A stretch of 64,000 nt of DNA from Vandiemenella viatica (taxonomy: Eukaryota > Arthropoda > Insecta > Orthoptera > Morabidae). The stretch is from the NCBI GenBank assembly GCA_031002005.1, contig JARYHS010008074.1:182552494-182616493 (forward strand), given 5' to 3'. The notes under the pieces are model-generated. The model worked only from the letters and a program-made list of their open reading frames with translations, searched no databases and had not been told where the DNA came from. The position numbers and the translations under genes were made by a program. Positions 37,241 to 48,455 of this stretch are shown here, piece by piece. Within the stretch, counting starts at the first letter, position 1. Each line of letters opens with the position of its first letter.

Positions 37241-38929
37241 TGTCCACTGTTAATATGTTCTTCAGCCATTGCCTGTATTGTTTTTCCTGCTTGTGAGTCA
37301 TCTTCATTTCTGGTTCTCCCGATTTAAATTAAGATATCCACTTCTTAACTGTATTATAGGAAGAGGTACACATCTATGTTGCTACTGTACCCTCCATCAA
37401 TAACTGGGAAAACATACAATCACATACCACCCTAACTTTGATGAAAGTAAAGCTACGGCATTTTGAGGTATACTAAACTGACCAACCATGTGGAGCAACT
37501 CGCTCTACATTTTGACATGAAGTTTGAAATCTGTTGGTAGAATGAACGCCTACCCAGATGTCTGTCTTCTATTTATTGACTCAGTTGACCTTGTGATGTC
37601 AGAAAAAATCTTTGAAAATTAATATCTCAAAATATATTTGATAGTTTAACTCTTATACCTGGACTTCTTGATATATTATTCCATTTTAGTTTAGTATTCA
37701 AAAGGGTTTCTATTAAATTTATTTTAAATCCTCTTATGTCATTGGCCCATCAGTCTTAGTGCACTTTTCCTAAAAATAATGACATTTCATTTTCAAAACC
37801 TCATTTATCTCACAGATACATTAAACTTTTCACAGAAACTAAGGTATACTTTTAACCTTGATCTATCTTCTGATATAAATTTCTTATTTTTATCTCATTT
37901 AGTTATAAATTCAATTATTTTCTCTTAATTAAAAATCCTAATTATATTTTGCCTAATTAATTGACTTTATGTTCAAAATATGTTAGATGGTGCTAACTAT
38001 ATCTGACAATAAAATATCAGCTGTAACTTTATGTAATTCCAAGTTATTTCAAATGTTAGGTATTGGTCCATACTGAACACATGGCTTAAAAACATGAACA
38101 AATCAAATATCTCTTAAACTAAATTTTTGCAGCTACATTGAATACTCTTGTGATGAGTATGAATAGTGGAAATGAATGCAGCAAAATCAGTTAAGGTTGA
38201 AAAACTACTGTATCTGAAATTTCTATGTTCCACCAAAACAACTTTGAAATCGAACTATTAGTCTGTAACTGCTAGGATCACATAGTAGAAATTCTTTTAA
38301 AGAGGTTATAGATATGTTACAAGTTACATTGGTATGATTGGATTGGTTAACTTGGGAAGGTTTTGAGTATACTATCCTAAACAGAATCAGGTTCTTCCTC
38401 TATACTTTATATATTTCCTGTTTTACATAAAAGACAGTAGTTGTTGACCATGTTAATAGTTAACCTTTTTTAAGTAAAACAAAGATGAATGATAAATTTC
38501 TCAAACCCATAACTATGAAGCATAACAATTTTGTAAAAAAAGTAACAATATTTTACTCAGTTTTGAATAAGTATACATTTTTCTAGTTTTAGGATTTTTT
38601 TAACTGCATCACATGACAGATAGTTTTGAAAATTATAGCATGTAATTATTGGCTCCTGACCATTTCATCACATTTGAAACTTTAGATTATGACTAATGAA
38701 GCAATAAAATTTAGCTACCTGCATATGAACCACTTCAGATTTACCACCAGTCAACCAAACATATGCTCTTTAGAACATCTGACACACTAGCCATAATTAC
38801 TTTATTTGCAGTACCTGTTCCACATCGTTCAACAATGTGAAATCAAATTCATATATGTAGACATATATTATGTGTAATACTTAATGATTGGTTAGTATCA
38901 TTATTTGTTTGATTATTTCATATTTAAAG
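37241..38929. other. intron upstream of the first MBD exon
   Basis: No transposon or exon recognised. It ends TTTCATATTTAAAG, the acceptor of the MBD exon (AG at 38928-38929). Confidence 0.5.
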
Positions 38930-39044
38930 TACGAAGAAAAGCTGTTGTTATACGAGATGACAAATTACCTAGTGGATGGGCAAAGCATGCAATACAGCGA
39001 AGAGGGGGTTCGTCTGCTGGCAAGTGGGATGTATTTCTTGTCAG
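38930..39044 (+). CDS. methyl-CpG-binding domain protein, exon encoding the first half of the MBD
   Basis: Internal exon of 115 nt: acceptor AAAG before 38930, donor TCAG|GTTGGT at 39045. It begins with two bases of a split codon, has 37 codons, and ends with two bases (phase 2). The peptide starts RRKAVVIRDD, then LPSGWAKHAIQRR and SSAGKWDVFLV. This is the N-terminal half of the MBD fold, which binds symmetrically methylated CpG in nuclear DNA: the P-x-GW start, the basic beta-strand, and the (S)AGKxDVYxxxP signature, here with Trp in the usual Tyr/Phe position. The style is closer to MeCP2/MBD4 than to MBD2/3, but the catalytic or repressor domains that would decide are outside the window. 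The exon on the other side of the intron completes the domain. Conservation of both the frame and the splice sites makes this a live gene. Confidence 0.93.
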
Positions 39045-39830
39045 GTTGGTATTAAAATTTCTGCTTTGATTTTACTTTTTTAATCCTTATCAGAAAATGT
39101 AACAATCACACTAAATGTTGCACGAGCTCAGTCACATGTTTCTACTTTCTTGAAAATGGGCATAGCACAAATTAATATTATCATTTGCTGCTTTCCTCCT
39201 TCCATAAATTATATTGAATGGTGAGTGTAGTTTTCTTACCTTTACATGTTAATATCTTACTACTCCTCTGTTGCTGTAAATGTTTATTTCAGTATTTCAA
39301 AGATTCTATACATTTCATGGTTCATAAATCTCTGTTAATCATGTTTGGCAGGATATTACTAAAAACTGAGGACATAGGAATAAACCATAGATAGCAACAC
39401 AATGACATAAACATTTACAAAAGGTATGAGCACCCATCCTTATAAGCATATTTTGTTTCATGCTACATATATGAATAAAACAATACTAATGAAACTGTAA
39501 AGGCTTTTAGGCAATTAAAATTATAACTATGATTGGAAATTTTGTAGAGGATCAATTTAAGAAGAATCAGACTAAATTGAAAGAATTTTGCAGCTACAAT
39601 GAATTCCAAGCTATAAATTACTTTCTCCTGAAAAAAATTGATGATAAATATAAATAGAGTGCCAGTGGCGTAACTATACCAGTTGGACACATTATGAATT
39701 CATTGGATGGTGCCCTCCCTCAGGTTGGTCAAAAGGGTGACTATGTTAGACCAGGGTTCCCTACCAGCCAGTCATCAGGGCCTGTGGCATTTTGCCCATC
39801 CTGCCACCCTAATGTTATGCCACTATGGAG
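39045..39830. other. no recognisable feature (intron)
   Basis: Unique AT-rich intron sequence. Nothing else supported. Confidence 0.4.
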
Positions 39831-41517
39831 TGGCAGAGAACTGAGATCATTGATTGATTATGTTATAGTGAATAAGGAACAGAATCAATGGTACATTACC
39901 TGTAAGTAAATTACTCTTTGGTCAAGATGGAGGAAGAGTGACACAAAAAAGAAAGAAGGTAAATATACTCAAAAGTAAAACTTGAGCTGTTGCTTAGAGA
40001 CAGTGTTAAAAATCTGTATCAAAGACGACTGACCAAACATCTATTAGAGAAACCAACAGAAGAAGATGTAGGTGGCATGGCATAAATTAAAAGAATGTGT
40101 CACAAGAACAGTGGCTGAAATGTCAGGTAAAACAAGAATAAGCAGGAACAGGAACGGTCGTAAAATATGGAATGAAGAAATAAAAGAAGCAGTGGAAGAG
40201 ATACAGGAGACCTATTTTGCATTTATATAGAATGGTACATGTGAGGCAAGAGAATATTATAAGCAAAACAGAAATGAAACAACATCCATAGTAAAGAAAT
40301 CACATAGACAAAGGTGGGATAAATTTGTCAATCAGATGGAAAGTGATTTTTATGGTCGCATGCACTTTTCCTTAAAAATACTAAGGAGTTTGAACAGAGC
40401 AGAAAGAGACACTGCACTTATCAAAGTAATAGAACTACAAGTATCTATAAAACTCTTCAAAACCTCTCATTTAATGAGAAGGTCACGGTACAAGAAGACC
40501 CAATAACAGAAATAGGACTCGATCATATAAGGATAGAAGAATTAAATGAAGTTTTAAACAAAGCAAAAAAACATAATGGTAGCTGGATTTGAAGAAATAA
40601 TTGCAGAATTACTTACATATGAGGTAATGCTACTGAAGTATCCACTCTTACATCTAATAAACATATGCTGGATTAAAGGTAAAATTCATGAACAGTGGCA
40701 AATAGCAACCGTAATATCTGTTTTCTAGAACCGGCACAACCAGGTTCAGAGGAATAAGTGCTTTGAGTGCAGGGTGCAATATCTATGCCAAGATGATAAA
40801 TGCTAGATTGTGACCAGTAGCACATTCCAAATTATCAGATATTCGGGATGGAATATAAAATAGAAATATAGAGGAGAGGAGGGTATGTAACCTACAAACA
40901 TAGACTACATTTGTAACTTTAAGAAAGCTTTTGACACATTATATAGAAAATACCTGTGGTAAATTCTTCAGTGGATTGGATATCTGAAACATATTATAGA
41001 ACCAGTGAAGAGTTTATATTTTAATATACTGGTACTCCTCAGAAAAAGAAACGAACAGCAAATATTAGCTATTAACTGAAGTGAGAGACAGGGAAGTAGT
41101 CTTTCCCCAACACTTGTTAACATTTATCTGAGTGATGCCATTAATATATGCCAGAATAAGTGTCCAATGAGGAGTGTATACGTAGGACAAAGCATATCAT
41201 TAAATGTACTTTTATTTGCTGACAACTGGATGGTAATAGAAAATAGATTACAAAGAACCTTCCATATAGCAAATAGGTTGAGATTACTACAACCTAAAGG
41301 TATGCATGATCAAAATAACAATAATGGCTTTCTGTGTTCAACAACCTATTAAAACAAAAATAGCTGTAAATGGATATCTGGTTGAACAAATTTGGAACAA
41401 TAACTATCTTTTATAGTGCAACCTATAAATTTTGTAACTGTGAGATACAATTTGTTCTCAGAACCACGAGTTAAATTGAATAGTATTGCGTATCATTTTT
41501 AAAGTCAGTTACTAAGT
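39831..41517 (+). pseudogene. RTE-like LINE remnant (endonuclease end and RT)
   Basis: Decayed plus-strand translation: RSLIDYVIVNKEQ (endonuclease C-terminus, near 39850), then a connector with HIRIEELNEVLNKAKKHNGS (40525-40585, equivalent of the EE-AL-KMKNGK-PG block), NFKKAFDTLY (RT motif A region, about 40915), ERQGSSLSPTLVNIYLSDAI (about 41085-41145), LLFADNWMVIE (catalytic ADD changed to ADN, frame 41167-41352) and TKIAVNGYLVEQIWNNNYL (41352-41408). Many stops and shifts. The C-terminal part seems to resume at about 46200, after a mariner and a PLE cluster. Clade assignment (RTE or relatives) is by resemblance only. Confidence 0.7.
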
Positions 41518-41519
41518 TA

Positions 41520-42795
41520 CGAGGCATATTTTTTAAGTAAGTACCATTTTGTCACACCGTGGCTGCAGCGCTACAGTCGGCGTTCCACGCATGTGCACTG
41601 GGTACCTGCATCTCTTGCCTATGCACTGACACCATTACAGTCTAATTCTTCCTTGTTTACTTTGTTCACTGAGTGTTTAAGATTCCTCCGATCATCGTGA
41701 GTCCAGCCGACTGTGAAGTACGGGCTATTATAAGATTTCTTTGTGCTAAAGGCCTAAAACCGATCGATATTCATCATGAGATCTGTGCAGTTTATGGACA
41801 AAACATTATGAGTGATGGAATGGTGAGAAAGTGGGTGAGAGCATTTAATGATGGCCTCACAAATGTGCATGATGAACAACGGAGTGGGCGTCCTTCGGTC
41901 GTTAATGAAAGTTTGGTGCAGAAAGTGGACAATAAGGTGAGAGAAAACAGACGCTTTATGATTTCCTGCTTGTGTGATGACTTTCCTAATGTTTCTCGTA
42001 GTGTTTTGTATGGCATTGTGACCGAGCACTTGAATTACCAAAAATTGTGCTCACGTTGGGTACCGAAAATGTTAACGGATGTGCACAAAACCAAACGTTT
42101 AGGCAGTGCATTGACTTTCCTTGAACGGTACCACAACTATGGTGATGATTTCTTAAGCCAAATTGTTACAGGCAATGAGACATGGGTGGCCTACATAACA
42201 CCTGAATCAAAGCAACAGTCCATGGAATGGCGGCATTCAGATTCACCCAAAAAAGTGAAGTTCAAGCAAACGATTTCTGCCCGGAAAAATCATGTGCACA
42301 TTTTTTTGGGACAGAAAAGGAGTATTGCTTGTGGAATTTCTGCCTTGTAATCAGAACAAAAGATGTGGCAAGTTGAGCAAGGGGCATCGTTTTGCTGCAT
42401 GACAATGCCCGTCCACATGTGGCTAATCAGACCAAAGATCTCATAACATCTTTTCGATGGGAAACTCTAGATCATCCTCCGTACAGCCCTGATCTGGCAC
42501 CCAGTGACTACTATTTGTTCCTGCACTTGAAGAATCACCTGGGTGGTCAGCGGCTTGAAGACGATAACGAAGTCAAGACAGTTGTGATGCAGTGGTTAAC
42601 AAGTGAGGCGGCAGACTTCTATGAGGATGGTTTTAAAAAACTAGTACTACGTTATGACAAGTGCCTCAATATTGAAGGGAATTATGTAGAAAAGTAGAGT
42701 AAGGTACAGGCTTCCATGTAAAATAAAATTATTGAGATATATTTGCACGCCATTTTTTAATTTCAAGACGGTACTTACTTAAAAAACATGCCTCA
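41520..42795 (+). mobile_element. mariner transposon with TA duplication
   Basis: A 1276-bp element flanked by TA (41518-41519 and 42796-42797). The terminal inverted repeats are about 30 bp: the left starts CGAGGCATATTTTTTAAGTA and the right, on the minus strand, starts TGAGGCATGTTTTTTAAGTA. It carries one transposase gene, broken (see below). It inserted in the intron close to the RTE-like LINE remnant. Confidence 0.93.
41673..42697 (+). pseudogene. mariner transposase, frameshifted
   Basis: Cut-and-paste transposase of the mariner DD34D group. The first frame (41673-42350) holds the N-terminal helix-turn-helix region (FLCAKGLKPIDIHHEICAVYG, residues 22-42), SGRPS and the WVPKxLT linker motif (129-135). 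The first catalytic motif reads IVTGNETWV, with Asn at residue 168 where Asp is expected. A frameshift lies near 42280-42290, after which FWDRKGVLLVEFLP appears in another frame. About 15 codons seem deleted, and a second shift near 42385 precedes the third frame (42392-42697), which has LHDNARPHVA and SPDLAPSDYYLF with the second and third Asp. The product would be inactive. The coding start may be slightly upstream of 41673. Confidence 0.9.
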
Positions 42796-42797
42796 TA

Positions 42798-43993
42798 ACT
42801 CAAGCTGTAAATCAGAATTTTACAGTTTTGAGATAGTTTTTTTATATTGCCACATTCTCAAGCATTTGCATGGAGTAATATTTACAAAAATTCATAATAA
42901 ATCGATGAAAGCAGTTACAGACTTCAAATTTGCTAAATAATTGTGTTTGATGTAAATAGAATTTAAATCTACTCTCAGATCAATAAATTTAATAACTTCT
43001 GAAATATTAATTAATTAGATTTTGTTTATGGTATGTGAATTTTATTTCATGCTTTTAACAATAGCAAACATGCTTTACTTCATAGTAAACAAAAGAGTAG
43101 CCCTTTAGGAGTAAAATAAAATTTATTTCAGTTTCATAACAACAAAATTGTAAGAGTTACTATTAGGTCCTGGGAATCACATAAAATAATTATTTTTTTT
43201 ATGGCTAAACTATTAAAGCTACAAAATTTTTCATGAGGATAATATTTAACGCTTTTTGGAAGATCTAGATATTCTGAAAATTTCAGCATGATAGGATTAT
43301 TTTAGTCATTAAGGTCATATATCTGATGCTAGTTTAAACGCGTGAGGTATGATATCTGATCAGATTACCGAACTGTTCTCATAGGAAACCAGGTAGTCTC
43401 TGCATTCTCACGGTCGATTTCTATAATTAGTAGACCAAACTTTTTGTCGTGGCCAGTCACTCATCTACGAAGCATTCATTCACTCAGTCATCCATTATTA
43501 GCATAACCACACTCCATCTTGGAACAATGTAGGCTCGCTCAGTTTTAAAGTTTTAGTTAGAGTATTACTATGTAGTTTTTAAGAAGTATTTTTCACCATG
43601 GAAAGCATTGGCATAGCTTAAGTGTTGGGTGTCGGCGGATAAGGAGAACTTTAGAAGCATATGATGAAATTTTATAGGCATTCATGTGTTAATTAGTTGC
43701 ATTTAGAGCAATGGGATTTGGTCTGGCTTGATTGGTTAATCAAATTTGCAACATTATCTTTGGAAAAAATGTATGATGCTTGTTAAGTTGTTAACTTTGA
43801 TAAAGTTTGAAGAATATATTGAATATTTACCAGCAATAGACTTGTGAACATTATTATCTATAACGTTAACTTAGTTTGGGGTTTTATCAAGCTAAGTGGT
43901 GACCAATTTAATATAGCAATGCAAGATCTGTAATTATCTGAGGCAAGTTCATGGTTATAGCTGAGCTTTTGCAATAATCCCAGCAAGACTTAG
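42798..43993. other. no recognisable feature (intron)
   Basis: Mostly AT-rich. A short less AT-rich section at about 43400-43540 has no reading frame or repeat partner here. Confidence 0.4.
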
Positions 43994-44657
43994 TTTCTCA
44001 CACTTTGATATGAAGTCTTTACGGGTTCTCCACCATATAGTGTTGAAGAAAGACAACAACGAGCTTTTGGATGCTAGCTCTGCCTCCATCTTCAGGTCTG
44101 ATGTTGTGCAGGGAGTACCAGAGCTGCACTGGCGATGTCTGACCTCTACACGCGTTTATAAGGCCAGGCCTCTCCCCTCCCCTCAACTTATCTTCACCTA
44201 GTACATCTCAGATGTAAGAAGGATGGTGTCATTCCCCATGTCTGCTGGTAGTACCATAATCTTTTCATTCAGATGCAAGGTATGGAGAGTGAGGCGTTCT
44301 GATTTTGTAATATTGGTCTTGAAAGGTTTGGCTGCTTCCAGCACTCTACAAGTTTACCTCCGGATCTCTTTGGCCACATCTCCTGGAAGCCTGCAAGTAG
44401 CTTGTTGAACGGCAGTGATGATATCTCTCACAGGAATGACAGCAGGGGCTGGAGCAAACTTCAACCCCTTGGACAGAACCTTTTCAGTAGCTTCATGAAG
44501 AGATATTCCAGTGAGATTGACTACTGTGCGTCTGGATTCTAGTTCTTCTGTTGGACGCCTTGTTTGGGACAGACAGTTGAAGTTGGACATCTGTCTGGCC
44601 AATGTTCTGTCGTTCTCCAGGTTCCCCCGTGCTGATGTAGCTGCATCCACCCAATCT
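43994..44657 (-). mobile_element. truncated Penelope-like element i (ORF N-terminus plus pLTR)
   Basis: On the minus strand a PLE ORF N-terminal region (44354-44650) reads VVNLTGISLHEATEKVLSKG and FAPAPAVIPVRDIITAV, then, with shifts, a segment ending LPADMGNDTILLTSEMY (about 44210-44260). Immediately afterwards comes a G-rich TATA sequence and a terminal region that includes a hammerhead-like sequence and ends near 43994. The reverse transcriptase and endonuclease are absent. The terminus is an inverted copy of that at 46030-46142. Confidence 0.75.
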
Positions 44658-45150
44658 TGACAAAGCTACCAAAAAGGTTCTGTTCAGGGAATTGAGCTTT
44701 GCCCGAGCTCCTGCTGTCATTCCTATGAAAGACAACAACATCTGTGTCATTGAACAAGCCACTCAGAACTTCTAGAAGATTCTGCTGAAGAGATTCAGAG
44801 GGAAACTTGTCAAGTTCTGGAGAGAGCCAAACCTCCCAAGACCTACATTAAAAAAACAGAATGCCTCACTCTCCACACTTTGTGTCTGAATGAAGGGATT
44901 TTTGTGCTACCAGCGGACAAGTGGAATGCCACTGTCATTCTTACATCTGACATGTATGAGGCCAGGATAAGTGGAGGGGAGGGGATAGGCCAGGCCTTAT
45001 AAAGGCACATTGAGGCCACACATTGCCAGTGCAAGTCTGGTGCTCCCTGCGTAACATCAGACCTGACGATTTGTTATCTTTCTTCAGCGCTATATGGCGG
45101 AGAACTCATGAAGACATCCATCGATACGCCATGAAAGCCTTAATTTTCAC
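44658..45150 (+). mobile_element. truncated Penelope-like element ii
   Basis: Plus-strand copy abutting element i head to head. The translation, with shifts, gives ATKKVLFRELSFARAPAVIP, then ECLTLHTLCLNEGIFVLPAD and ATVILTSDMYEA (44850-44965), directly followed by GTGGAGGGGAGGGG and TTATAAAGG (44999-45007). The end (45060-45150: CTTTCTTCAGCGCTATATGG, GCCATGAAAGCC) matches the terminus of elements i and iii. It has the same ORF-to-pLTR junction as the others. Confidence 0.75.
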
Positions 45151-46142
45151 ATCAGATACCTCTACAGGGAGAGATGCACCTAAGCATCAGGTGCCTGGAG
45201 AAGTTATATGAGAAGAAGGCTAGACTTCTGTGCTCCTATGCCTTCCTGCTGAGATGTCAAGATTCTAACATTATACCACATTTCTGCACAGTCAGCCATT
45301 ACATTGATAGCATGAAAGCTAACCATATCCTGTGTCTTGCTAGTTTACCACTCCTCCTTGAACATATTCATTATACACGTTTTGCGCTTGACCAAAATGC
45401 ACAGGAATTATGGCACTGTCATCTGGAGCTTACAGCCATGCCAATGTCGACCTTTGGAATTGGGTGGATGCAGCTTCATCAGCAATGGGGAACCTGTAGT
45501 ATGACAGAACATTGGCCAGACAGACATTCAAATTCAACCGTCTGTCCCAAACACAGTGTCCAACAGAAGAACTAGAAACCAGATGCACAGTAGTCAATCT
45601 CATGGGAATATGTCTTGATGAAGCTACTGAAAAGGTTCTGTCCAAGGGGTTGAAGTTTGCCTCAGCCCCTGCTGTCATCCCCATGAAAGTATTATCTGTG
45701 CCATTGAACAAGCTGCTCGAAGGCTTCCAGGTGATGTGGCCAAAGATATTTGGTGGTAAACTTGTAGAGAGCTGGAGAGAGCCAAACCTCCTGACACCAA
45801 CATTACAAAAGCAGAACTCCTCCCTCTCTGCATCTTGTATCTGAATGAAGAGATTGTGGTGGTACCAGTGGACAAGAGGAATGCTACCATCCTTCTTACA
45901 TCTTGGATGTACAAGGCCAAGATAGTGGAGGGGAGGGGAAAGCGCAGGCGTTATAAAGGTGCGTGGAGGCCAGAGATCGCTAGCAGCTCTGTTGCTCCCT
46001 GCATAACATCAGACCTGAAGATGCTGGCCTAGTTAGCCACTGAAAGCTCATTGTTGTCTTTCTTCAACACTATATGGAGGAGAACCTGTGAAGACTACAT
46101 ATCATTGATACACCATGAAAGCCTTCATTTTCTCACACTTTG
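45151..46142 (+). mobile_element. truncated Penelope-like element iii
   Basis: Plus-strand copy with the longest N-terminus: LEKLYEKKARLLCSYAFLLR (45195-45255), later MARQTFKFNRLSQTQCPTEE and VVNLMGICLDEATEKVLSKG and FASAPAVIP (frame 45512-45844), then by frameshift VPVDKRNATILLTSWMYKAK. The GTGGAGGGGAGGGG and GTTATAAAGG promoter-like stretch follows at about 45928-45959, then the terminal region to about 46142. No RT or GIY-YIG. PLEs normally have RT and GIY-YIG after this N-terminal domain, so this is a deletion form. Confidence 0.75.
45980..46049 (+). ncRNA. candidate hammerhead ribozyme in PLE terminal region
   Basis: CTGAAGA (46015-46021) fits the hammerhead CUGANGA core and GAAA (46042-46045) the second core box. 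Between them TGCTGGC and GCCACT flank the loop CTAGTTA, a stem II with one small defect. Stem I: CATCAGAC (46007-46014) pairs well with GTCTGGTG in sister element ii (45031-45038) but is damaged here. Hammerhead ribozymes are known in PLE pLTRs, where they process element transcripts. I cannot place the cleavage site with certainty, so this copy may be inactive. Confidence 0.4.
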
Positions 46143-46159
46143 TTGTGACATTATGTACA

Positions 46160-46640
46160 GTGTAAGCAAAGATTGATAACAAAGCAAAAAAGTATCATAC
46201 GATATGTCGAGTTATAGCTAAAACTTAATGAAATATGATGCACTGAGATACAAAGATCATTTTCTGTAAAGTGATGGCAGTTCCTATGATTTTATGGATG
46301 TGATTCATGGTTAATGAAAAGAGGACATAAAAGTCACATACAAACAGCAGAGACAAAATTCCTAAGATCTGTAATGGAAGGCATAAGGCTAAATTTGATC
46401 AGAAATAAGAGAGGAGTAGGAAATATATAGCATGAATGACAAGATAAAGAATTATAGCAATATCTGGAGATACAGTGTATACAGACTTTATGATGCACAA
46501 TTACCTAAAGTAGTAAACCAAAATAGATTGAATGTTAGGAGAAGTACAATATCAGTCCATGGAAGGAAATACCTGAGGATGGAACATGTCAAGAGCCCTA
46601 ATACTTGAATGGGAGGAAGAAGAAATAATAAATGATGGGA
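46160..46640 (+). pseudogene. C-terminal remnant of the RTE-like LINE
   Basis: Plus-strand text such as AETKFLRSVMEGIRLNLIRN (about 46345-46410) corresponds to the SR-QAAEM-FLRSV-G-TRLDRIRN block after the RT domain of such LINEs. HGRKYLRMEHVK and a final GGRRN follow. Same orientation as 39831-41517, so it probably is the other end of that copy, split by the PLE cluster and mariner. Non-coding now. Confidence 0.55.
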
Positions 46641-47562
46641 AAAACCCATCACTGACTTAATCTTGTTTAGAGGTGTGATATGTCAAGATGATAAGATGTG
46701 CATGCACTGAGACTTACCATGTAACTAAATATATATAAAACACCACACACAATAGGTAATGGTAGGATGGAGTCAACACACACACACACACAAAAGGTAC
46801 AAACATGTGAAATGTTGTAATTATTGGTTATACAACCCTTCCTCAGTAACAAAATATGCATACCAAGACAGATATCAAGGGCATATGGTAATTTGTGGCA
46901 GTTGAGCAGATGGAATGAGTAATGGCAGGTTTCATAAATGGGGGATGAATGGTAGGGAGTGTTGGTAATTAGTTGAAGATGGTATATGCAAATTCTACAA
47001 AATCATTATATAAATCCTTACAAAGGTTATAAAGATACCGTGGGAAAGGGGAAAGACCTGATTAACAATCAATTTTGAAATAATTAAAATAAAAGAGACA
47101 GTGATTCACATATAGATTTAAATATCATGTTTTTTAAGCAGCGATTTGTGTCATGTAAAGAGGGTAAGAGATGAATTCCAGAGGGACTGTGATTAATGAG
47201 AAGGAAACTGCTTTAAGGAAATGAAAATAAGGAAGGATGAGGGAGATAAATTCAGCATTTACTGAAGATGAAGTTGGCTCAACAATCAAGGAAAAGATGG
47301 ACATGTGTAACATGATATTACAATATTGAACCTTATTCTTGTAAGTAAATGAGATCCTTATTGACAAGTTGAGATGTGATAACACTGAATTACAGTAAAT
47401 AAGAAATCCAGGCAGCAAGGTGGGGTGGCCTCATTGGTAGCAAAAGAAGGGTGAGGGAATTCTGAAAAGATTATCAATACCAAATTGTCATTGGAAGTAG
47501 GGAACTTTTTCAAAGTAATGAATGTAAGAGGATATTCAATTCAAGAATGCCGTAGTAAATTA
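46641..47562. other. no gene; (CA)n microsatellite at 46775-46794
   Basis: AT-rich intron sequence. The CA run is about 20 bases. No other structure recognised. Confidence 0.4.
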
Positions 47563-47726
47563 TACACTGAATTACCAAAAGTTGTGTGATTCCTCCTAAT
47601 ATTGTGTGCAACCTCATTTATCCCTGCAAAGAGCAGCAATCTGACATGGTACTGACTCCACAAGTCGTCAAAAGTTCCCTGGGAGGGAATCAGCTATTCT
47701 TCATTTACAAACATCCATAATTGTGA

Positions 47727-47978
47727 TTTTTTTTTTTTTTTAACTTCTTAACGTCTCTTAACAGCGAGGTCTTTAGAGATGGGAGAGGCTGGGGGGGGCG
47801 GGGGAGAAGCAAGGAATGGGAAGGAATTCGATCATTGCCTTTTGAAGGAAGCATCCCGGCATTTGCCTGGAGTGATTTGGGAAACCATGAAAAACCCAAA
47901 TCTGGATGCCCGGACGGGGATTCGAACCGCCGTCCTCCCAAATGTGAGGCCATGATGCTAACTGTTACACCACCACGA
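47727..47978 (-). mobile_element. tRNA-derived SINE, copy 3
   Basis: Minus-strand SINE ending in a poly-A tail (T run at 47727-47741). The B box GGTTCGAATCCCC lies at about 47917-47929 (complement), with the body CATCCAGATTTGGG and CCAGGCAAATGCCGGGATG. The best preserved copy in the window. Inserted in the Tc1-like element; the flanks (ATTGTGA / AGTGTGA) may be an imperfect target duplication. Confidence 0.88.
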
Positions 47979-48455
47979 ACAGTGTGAAATGTTTTTAAAG
48001 CTGTACATTGTGTATGAACTGATCTTTCAATCATGTACCAAATTAAGCAGCCAAATCATATGCTAGAATTGTCCAGAATATTCCTCAAAATAATCGTAAA
48101 TGATTTTGATTCAGTGACATACTGCACTGTCATCCTGGAAAAGTATGGTATTATGAGGGATCATGAAGACAGTGTATGGCTGTAAATCTTCTCCAAATAA
48201 CTGAACATAATCATTTACAGGTAAGTTCAGTTTGATCATATGTCTCAATCAATTCCATGTGAACACAGCCCATACCAAGCTGAAGACACTATGAGCTTGC
48301 ACAGTATCTTATTGACAATGTGGAGCTGCAACCACAAAAGTCTTTGGTTAGGAGAGCAGTTTAGTCAGTCAGCCATATTTCATTCCACAATGTGTGTGGA
48401 CATGACTGTAGTATATACTACATTTAGTTTTCCTATTTGTTGATACAGTGTTGAC

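Noticed and set aside
44010..45920. Several 60-110 codon frames on the strand opposite each PLE fragment
   Set aside because: Antisense or frameshifted shadows of the PLE N-terminal ORF.
46775..46794. CA repeat as a regulatory site
   Set aside because: Ordinary dinucleotide microsatellite with no supporting context.
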